Of a stretch of 45,912 nucleotides of DNA, positions 40,303-45,912 are shown piece by piece. The notes under the pieces were generated by a model that was given only the letters and a program-made list of their open reading frames with translations, did not search any database and was not told where the DNA came from. Position 1 is the first letter of the stretch, and every line of letters begins with the position of its first letter. A program made the translations under genes and the position numbers. The stretch lies in contig OMVU01000013.1 in NCBI GenBank assembly GCA_900314565.1, positions 1 through 45,912 on the forward strand, read 5' to 3'. Origin of the DNA: an uncultured Eubacteriales bacterium. GTDB lineage: Bacteria > Bacillota > Clostridia > Lachnospirales > Lachnospiraceae.

Positions 40303-40423
40303 ATCCTGTCCTTATCCTGTTATATCGTATGAAAAAACCGCCAGGCTGAGCTCCAGTTCTATCACAGCGATCTTTTCTTCGAAGAATACGTACTTTCTGG
40401 CGCCCTGTCCCTGTTTGTCCTGG

Positions 40424-40547
40424 TTATTTGTCCTTTCTCCGTGTCGATTTTCGAGTCGGAATGTGCGCAATTTCGTCTGATGTAAAGATTCTGATTACAT
40501 TGATCAGTTCCTGTATTTCAGCATGTTCACGTTCACCAAATATTCGG
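40424..40547 (-). pseudogene. Coding-like 3' fragment without start
   Basis: A frame reading RIFGEREHAEIQELINVIRI, then FTSDEIAHIPTRKSTRRKDK and TAA looks like a real protein end. It has no start codon, however, and begins right after the stop of the ACT-fusion gene in a shifted frame. It could be the remnant of a deleted neighbour or an out-of-frame former tail. The remaining gene-free DNA to 40303 holds nothing recognisable. Confidence 0.35.
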
Positions 40548-41681
40548 TTACTTTATTTTGTATCCTGCATTCTTCAGGACCTTCAGCGACTTCTCAAAGT
40601 TCTCTTCTTTTGTAAGGATATAGTCTGTGTTATACGTTGAAATGGCAAATATACCGATTCCATTGGAAGCCAGTACCTTCGAGATTCCGGCCAAAATTCC
40701 AATCAGTGAAAAATCCAACTGCCCGATAATGCGAAAGCCTTTCCATCCGTCATCCCGATCAGTCGTGTTATCCGGGACAAGTGCCTCCGGACAGACCAGA
40801 GAGTTCTCTTCGTCTGTTGTCCCTGTAAAACAGAACGGCTGCATCAGATCTATGCCGGAATAATCGGTCACTTTGCAGACAGAGAAACGGCAGTCGAGCG
40901 ATTCAAGTTGGATCTTGTTTTCATTTTCCGAAGAATACTCTGCCGGTAAAACATTCCCGTCGACGTCTTCCCACGTAAACACTTTTCCCCAGACAGAGTC
41001 CAGGAAAGCTGTCAGGATGCGTTCATATTCCAGATAGCAATCCGGATGCAGCACAAAGATGTACGAGCGCTGGGTTCCTCTGTGAAAGGTGACTGCCAGA
41101 ATCTGCGCATCTCTGATGTAGTCTCTGATCTGTACCTTTGCCTGCGCCCAGTCTTCCTCCTTTCTTCTGCCCTTATGGCAATAGAAGACAACATTCCTCC
41201 CGCTTTCATAATAATCAACGACTTCCTTCGGAAGGATAAATTTCTCACTGTCCTTGGTCTTTGCTGTCTTCCGATAGCTGATGCCGTTGTCCGGATCCGC
41301 GAAAATGAGATCCGCATCCTTCAAAAGAAGCGTGGAATTATTGAACCATAATCTGCGGACCATCTCCCTTGCATGTACTTCCAGAGAGCTGCTTTTCAGG
41401 TACTCTCCAAAGAAACAAGCTCCCGGGATGATTCCGGCCTGCTCGATCATGTTGACATCCTTATCGGAACGACCGGCTACCTCCTTAAGGACATCGAACA
41501 GCACCGGGTCATAAATCCTTTCTTCCGGACGCTTCAGGTAGTCCGTAAATTTGCCGTCAGCAGACCCGTCATTCTCTGTCAGATACCAGTTAACACCGAT
41601 CTTTATTCCGTGCCCAGCCAGGAAGCGGAGCAGACCATACTTTCCATAGTCCCCGATATCGCCGACATATTGATTTTTCAT
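40548..41681 (-). CDS. Fusion of a conserved hypothetical domain with a CASTOR-type ACT domain
   Basis: The product has 377 residues from the ATG at 41681 (MKNQYVGDIGDYGKYGLLRF); a GTG 12 bases upstream is less likely. Residues 1-240 are a widely seen hypothetical family (KNQYVGDIGDYGKYGLLR, ADLIFADPDNGI, VVFYCHKGRRKEE) that has a nuclease/methyltransferase-like look but no proven function. Residues about 255-377 are an ACT_7 domain as in CASTOR and bacterial amino-acid-binding ACT proteins (PEALVPDNTTDRDDGWKGFR, IIGQLDFSLIGILAGISKVL, ISTYNTDYILTKEENFEKSL). The domains are normally separate. A ligand-gated activity is possible. Confidence 0.75.
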   Translation of the reverse strand: MKNQYVGDIGDYGKYGLLRFLAGHGIKIGVNWYLTENDGSADGKFTDYLKRPEERIYDPVLFDVLKEVAGRSDKDVNMIEQAGIIPGACFFGEYLKSSSLEVHAREMVRRLWFNNSTLLLKDADLIFADPDNGISYRKTAKTKDSEKFILPKEVVDYYESGRNVVFYCHKGRRKEEDWAQAKVQIRDYIRDAQILAVTFHRGTQRSYIFVLHPDCYLEYERILTAFLDSVWGKVFTWEDVDGNVLPAEYSSENENKIQLESLDCRFSVCKVTDYSGIDLMQPFCFTGTTDEENSLVCPEALVPDNTTDRDDGWKGFRIIGQLDFSLIGILAGISKVLASNGIGIFAISTYNTDYILTKEENFEKSLKVLKNAGYKIK

Positions 41682-41720
41682 GTGCTGCACCACCCTTTTC
41701 TCATATGGTTATGCGAACTA

Positions 41721-42023
41721 TTACAGGATCTCCCGCTCCTCATCGATAATCTCCGCTTCCGTGTTCTCCTCCACGAATTGGGAAATATCCTCCATCAGAC
41801 TGTCGGCGAAAGCATTGTGCGGGACAATGGCCGCAACACCGATTACAATAATCTGGTGGGTGTCCTGCTCGTCGATTTCCGCTGCAGAAACATTGTAGCG
41901 GTTTCGGAGTTTTGCGACGAGGCTCTTTACAATCATTCTTTTTTCTTTCAGACTGTGGACCCAAGAGGCACGAAGCTTGAAGATTATTGTGGCTATTCTC
42001 ATTGTCTTATAATTATCTTTCAT
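41721..42023 (-). CDS. DUF503 (YlxP-like) protein
   Basis: The product is 93-100 residues. It contains LRASWVHSLKEKRMIVKSLV, then LRNRYNVSAAEIDEQDTHQI and VIGVAAIVPHNAFAD, matching DUF503/YlxP, a small conserved family usually in the nusA-infB-rbfA operon. Here it is a stray copy outside that context. The start could be 42023 or, by comparison with YlxP, the ATG at 42002. Neither has a strong ribosome site. Confidence 0.8.
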   Translation of the reverse strand: MKDNYKTMRIATIIFKLRASWVHSLKEKRMIVKSLVAKLRNRYNVSAAEIDEQDTHQIIVIGVAAIVPHNAFADSLMEDISQFVEENTEAEIIDEEREIL

Positions 42024-42105
42024 TTATCTTATTAAATTGATGACTTGTACATATTATTTCTTATCAGCCGAGGCTATCCACAGTAGTAGACAAATCAAGC
42101 TATAT

Positions 42106-42738
42106 TCAGGATTTAAAATAATTAGCACTACGATAAAATAACCTGTCCTTTACAATATCCTTTATAGGAGTGGGTACCTTTGAACACTCCTCAATCGATC
42201 CCATAATTATACCCTTTATACTTATCCGAGAAGTAGCCATGTCAGTTACTACTTCTCTTGCTGTCACACGTGCTTTTGCGCTTCTTACTAATGATTCCAT
42301 AAAACTTTGGAAGGAATCAATATATCCCTCATGAACACCTTTTGTTATATTTATTGCAACATAATTCTGAAAATTCAGTGGTTCTTTTCCCAAAGGATTA
42401 TTTTGAAGAATTAACACTTCCGTTTCTCCGGAATACTTCCACTTAATTCGCTGTTCAAGTTTATTCTTAAAATCAACATATGCTTTCATGCTAAAAGACC
42501 AAGTATTATCGAATACATCTTTGACTGGCTTATACCCGTTTTCCGCAGTCTTATTAGGATCGTCTGTATAGCCTATGGCATAGATAGAACAATAACCATC
42601 TGAATTATAGTGGATATATTCGAATTCTTTAAGAATATCTTTGTCCGTAGCACGAGCAAACAAGAATACTACTACCTCCATGTTCTCTATCTTACGCTCT
42701 TGCAATTCTATCTCTTCATATGTACTTGCAGCATACAT
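42106..42738 (-). CDS. Unknown protein downstream of the PLD-like gene
   Basis: The product has 210 residues, soluble and rather AT-rich in codon use. GAGGAGAG with good spacing precedes the ATG at 42738. Beta-rich N-terminus (NMEVVVFLFARATDKDILKE, YCSIYAIGYTDDPNKTAENG) and helical C-terminus (DSFQSFMESLVRSAKARVTA). I recognise no family. It lies 145 bases downstream of the large PLD-like gene on the same strand and shares its low GC, so it may belong to the same transferred cassette. Confidence 0.6.
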   Translation of the reverse strand: MYAASTYEEIELQERKIENMEVVVFLFARATDKDILKEFEYIHYNSDGYCSIYAIGYTDDPNKTAENGYKPVKDVFDNTWSFSMKAYVDFKNKLEQRIKWKYSGETEVLILQNNPLGKEPLNFQNYVAINITKGVHEGYIDSFQSFMESLVRSAKARVTAREVVTDMATSRISIKGIIMGSIEECSKVPTPIKDIVKDRLFYRSANYFKS

Positions 42739-42883
42739 TTTTATCTCTCCTCAACATTGAAACTTATTGCTCAATTTATAAATTCCATATATCTCACTCT
42801 CACTTACCTTTTCACCTTCCCCAAATACAGCTCTCTAACCATTTGATTACACTAGCATTGCTCTCATGCTCTCAATAATCTGG

Positions 42884-45418
42884 CTAAAAACTGATAAAAT
42901 TAGGCCCATAATCCTCACTAGAACCTGACCCACGAATAATCCTATATCGATCCTTATGCTGACTAAGATTGATTAGGTGCTCTATCCGGGCTATCTCATT
43001 TTTCTTACAAGATCCGGAGTTAAGATATATTAAAAAAACCGAAGCCAACCTGGAAACATTAAGAGAATAACGATACAGCTCTCTTAAGATCGACTGATCT
43101 GGTTTCAAATAGTTGGACGGTTTTGGGACACTGACAATGATTCTGGCGTCGGACCCGTTTATCTGAATCAGTGCATCAGGCCCATAACATTTGTGTAGAA
43201 ATTCGGTCAGTGCTTCTATATCCTTATATCCAAACAGATTCTCAAAATAAACCAGTGCCTCTTTTTGACGGAAATGCCGCTCTTCCAAAGAGTGTCCGCC
43301 CTGCAGACTATCGACATATTCTTTGTATGATGAACGTATATGAAACTTTTTATCTATTGCCTGCAAAAGGCTCTGATTGTCTTTTTCAAAAGCTACCCGC
43401 TGTTCCTGAGAATCCATGCGTTCAAAGAGCTCATGGTTATTGAACAATATATCAAGAAATTTTACGATAATCGAATTGGTATCCGATCCTGCCGGATCAA
43501 GTTTCTTTAGCAACAGAGACATAAGTGAAAAGCGTGTTTTGATCATATAATCGAGGGAGAAAACGCCATCAATTTTTTCTTTTAGACAAAACTTATCAAG
43601 AATTTCAAAAACGATAAATACGCTCCCGGCATACTGCTCAGCAGTGACGACAGATACGAACTTCTCTTCATCCTGCATGCCACGTATTCGACGCTTAGCA
43701 AACTGAGCAAATCGCTTCTCATCATTTGTCGCAGGTCTTCGTTTTCTCTCTATGCCGTCACTTGCTGAACAGTTCTTATTGATTGATTTCTGCTTACGAG
43801 TCCTATAAGAGAAGAGCAACGACGTAGAATGAATATAGCGTGAAAAAATCCTTCCGCGCAGCTGTTCAACAACCTTAAATTGTCTGTAAGCCTTATAATC
43901 TTCATCACTTAGTGTTACATTGACAACAAAATTGTCATCATCTACCATGAGGTCTGGCTCTTCAGTCTCTTTGACACGTGCACTGAAGAGTGATTTTATC
44001 CGATTCTGTTCAATAAGTTCCGGGGCGCACATTGCGTCTATGCGGAGAAGTTTCTCATAATCCTCACGATACTTATCATCAAGTCCAAACGAAGCGGTGT
44101 CTTTTAATGTACCTGAGCCAGATGTCTTAGCGCGATTTATTTCCAAAACTGCCGTGTCATTATACCAACAACGAAGCGTCTCTTCTCCTCCATCAAATTG
44201 TGCGATGAGGTCAAATATTGTCGAAAAACTATCCTGTGAAATCTCGATCAGAATCTCCCCGTCCTGCATCTTCCAGATTACCTCGGCATCTTTATAAATA
44301 AACCGGAGGTGAGCCGGCAGTTTATGAAATCCAATATGAAGTCTCAGGTTTTTGGAAAGTTCGCCATACTTAAAAAAGAAACGGGCCTTTTCTTTGTTCT
44401 CAAAGATCATACGATGACTCTTGGGCGAATCGACATCTATGATTTCAAAACAATTAAAGAAATCATCAAAATCATCGTTGGATCCTTTAACAAGGAGATT
44501 ACATTCGCAATTTCCACTAATTTCCGTTGACTTTAACAGCGCACTGAGTGTACAGTTGCTGCTGCCATAAAAAATATATGCGTTGCGGGCAGAAGTGAAC
44601 TCAAAAACCTTTCCGTGATAAAAGCGTAAGTTTCCGTTTTCGGGAGCATTAACACTTTCAAAGATCTGAAGATCATCCGCGATTCTTTTCCTTGTCTGCA
44701 CAGATTCCGAAAATGTACTCCTTTCGAGCTGCAGATAGAGCTGAATTTTGGCCGATGGAAAACTATCTTTTAAGCTACTTAATGCAGCCAATTCATTGTC
44801 ATAGTAAGGAACCGCTATACGTATGTCAGTTATTTCTTCTGTAATTACTTCTTTAAGCTGCTCCAGCATGGATAGCTTGCTGTTTTCTAAAAAAACAATT
44901 CTGCCGTTACCCCTAGCCGCTCTGAAGTAAGGATATTTTTCAAGATTACGCAACAATGCATTATCCAGCCTGGGAGTCCATTCATATGCTGACTCAAAGA
45001 AACGGATGGCAGAATAAATTACATCCCTGTAATTCGGGTGCTGCGAGTCATAATCTATGTAGTTGAATACTTCATTGTTAATACAGTAGCCGGACAGCGT
45101 TATGTTTGCACTACTGACAATCAATCGTGCTTTTGAATCTCCCATGAGCAAAATCACCTTCGGATGAAATGCCCCATCAATCCTTACAGGATTCACAGCA
45201 TAGTTCTGTCCGAGTGAGCAGGTCTGAACCTCCCGGATTGCTTTCGCAAGTTCGTCAGAATCTACGAATACAGAGATGCTCTTGATTTCATTCCGAATGA
45301 GCCGACTCAGAACCGCCCTCTCAAAAAATTCTATTTCGTAATTGAACGTGGTCAACAAAGCAGTTTCATAGCCGACGCTTTTTTCCAGAATATTTAATAT
45401 GCCTTCTTTCTTCATCAT
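42884..45418 (-). CDS. Large phospholipase-D-like (HKD) protein, possible nuclease
   Basis: The product has 844 residues. Residues 1-310 hold two phospholipase-D-type half-sites: HPKVILLMGDSKARLIVSSAN (His85, Lys87, Asn105) and FYHGKVFEFTSARN with YGSSNCTLSALL (His268, Lys270, Asn288). These follow the HxK...S-N pattern of PLD-superfamily nucleases and lipid enzymes. The remaining 500 residues contain no domain I can name; they are helical and basic in the middle (GIERKRRPATNDEKRFAQFA). The start ATGATG overlaps the upstream stop by four bases, so it is coupled to the 45415 gene. The codon use is AT-rich compared with the mannan locus. A DNA-targeting defence role is plausible but unproven. 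Confidence 0.75.
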   Translation of the reverse strand: MMKKEGILNILEKSVGYETALLTTFNYEIEFFERAVLSRLIRNEIKSISVFVDSDELAKAIREVQTCSLGQNYAVNPVRIDGAFHPKVILLMGDSKARLIVSSANITLSGYCINNEVFNYIDYDSQHPNYRDVIYSAIRFFESAYEWTPRLDNALLRNLEKYPYFRAARGNGRIVFLENSKLSMLEQLKEVITEEITDIRIAVPYYDNELAALSSLKDSFPSAKIQLYLQLERSTFSESVQTRKRIADDLQIFESVNAPENGNLRFYHGKVFEFTSARNAYIFYGSSNCTLSALLKSTEISGNCECNLLVKGSNDDFDDFFNCFEIIDVDSPKSHRMIFENKEKARFFFKYGELSKNLRLHIGFHKLPAHLRFIYKDAEVIWKMQDGEILIEISQDSFSTIFDLIAQFDGGEETLRCWYNDTAVLEINRAKTSGSGTLKDTASFGLDDKYREDYEKLLRIDAMCAPELIEQNRIKSLFSARVKETEEPDLMVDDDNFVVNVTLSDEDYKAYRQFKVVEQLRGRIFSRYIHSTSLLFSYRTRKQKSINKNCSASDGIERKRRPATNDEKRFAQFAKRRIRGMQDEEKFVSVVTAEQYAGSVFIVFEILDKFCLKEKIDGVFSLDYMIKTRFSLMSLLLKKLDPAGSDTNSIIVKFLDILFNNHELFERMDSQEQRVAFEKDNQSLLQAIDKKFHIRSSYKEYVDSLQGGHSLEERHFRQKEALVYFENLFGYKDIEALTEFLHKCYGPDALIQINGSDARIIVSVPKPSNYLKPDQSILRELYRYSLNVSRLASVFLIYLNSGSCKKNEIARIEHLINLSQHKDRYRIIRGSGSSEDYGPNFISF

Positions 45419-45810
45419 ACGCCGGTCGCTCCATCAAACATGTCCAGATCATCCATCACCTGCATCAGCTGAACAAACCGATTTCCCTGGAAGTCCACTT
45501 GGAAACCGTACTCATTCTTGACGTAAAGATCCCCCATACACTCAAAGTAGAATCCATACACATTATTCGAAGACCGAGTCAGTTTATCAAAGCAAGTCCG
45601 TATGTGCTGGTTGATAATGCACTCTTCCATAATATAGATTAAGAATTCACGGATCGTTTTATTTTCATACCTGAGAATAAGGTCCTTCCATTCATTCAGA
45701 GAAAGGCTTCCTCGTCCGGCTACCCGGCCCTTTCCATAATCAAGCAATTTTTCACAGTCACCGAGATCATCCCTGCCAGAAAAGCGATTATAAATAGACA
45801 ATGAAAGCAT
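45415..45810 (-). CDS. Small unknown protein translationally coupled to the PLD-like gene
   Basis: The product has 131 residues ending four bases inside the PLD-like gene. It is acidic to neutral and soluble, with helices (SLNEWKDLILRYENKTIREF, LIYIMEECIINQHIRTCFDK) and a C-terminal beta part (GFYFECMGDLYVKNEYGFQV). The family is unknown. The start has only a weak ribosome site, and a TAA overlaps its ATG (TTAATG). This hints at coupling to a gene whose end reads about GRFRIESTLVNNSG (45811-45875), but that frame is closed further up by TGA. Confidence 0.6.
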   Translation of the reverse strand: MLSLSIYNRFSGRDDLGDCEKLLDYGKGRVAGRGSLSLNEWKDLILRYENKTIREFLIYIMEECIINQHIRTCFDKLTRSSNNVYGFYFECMGDLYVKNEYGFQVDFQGNRFVQLMQVMDDLDMFDGATGV

Positions 45811-45912
45811 TAACCTGAATTATTCACGAGGGTAGATTCTATACGGAATCTTCCGCTCGGAGTTTGAAAATCGGCAATTCATTAGCAACGCGGACTGAGT
45901 TATCCACAAAAA

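Overview
The window looks like a chromosomal segment of a gut or rumen Lachnospiraceae-type Firmicute (Roseburia/Eubacterium/Ruminococcus-like). The grounds are strong AGGAGG ribosome sites, moderate GC, TTGACA/TATAAT promoters, and a mannan-oligosaccharide gene set of the kind known from Roseburia intestinalis and Ruminococcus albus. Nearly every gene is on the minus strand. Only the zinc-ribbon membrane protein (806-1555), the 19-codon leader before it and a small Cys-motif protein (24158-24397) read on the plus strand. There is one tRNA, tRNA-Ile(UAU), and no rRNA or CRISPR array.

Layout. (1) 1-5.6 kb: the left edge is probably the right end of an IS200/IS605-type element that cut a small minus-strand gene. 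Next come the zinc-ribbon protein, an ECF sigma / anti-sigma / DUF4097 operon with a visible ECF promoter, and a lipase-like gene wrecked by an internal deletion. (2) 5.8-20.7 kb: a mannan-oligosaccharide locus. A lipoprotein and two permeases import the sugars. CE17 and CE2 esterases deacetylate them, a 2-epimerase and two GH130 phosphorylases release mannose 1-phosphate, and a phosphohexomutase should turn that into mannose 6-phosphate. Two LacI regulators and AT-rich palindromic operators control it. The most striking gene is a single 945-residue polypeptide joining the phosphohexomutase to the CE2-type esterase. (3) 20.9-31.5 kb: a DUF4298-acetyltransferase fusion, the tRNA, a NifX-like/His-Cys-repeat/SlyD-like fusion, small proteins, KptA, a zinc-ribbon kinase with an HTH partner, MTA/SAH nucleosidase and a Ca2+-type P-ATPase. 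(4) 31.6-42 kb: an orphan IS605-type right end (omega-RNA-like hairpin), then small accessory genes (SEC-C, tocopherol-cyclase-like, DUF2200, DUF1801, DUF4406-like, DUF1810, ArsC/Spx-like, DUF4143 ATPase, SfsA-like, ACT fusion, DUF503). (5) 42-45.9 kb: a more AT-rich, probably transferred cassette with a large two-motif phospholipase-D-like protein and two unknown partners, which may be an undescribed nuclease/defence unit cut by the window edge.

A recurring oddity is short imperfect tandem copies of gene 3' ends just past stop codons (kptA, the kinase, the DUF1801 gene, and a weaker case after mtnN). A related case is a C-terminal tail shared by two neighbouring unrelated genes. All functional calls come from reading motifs by eye; no database search was run.
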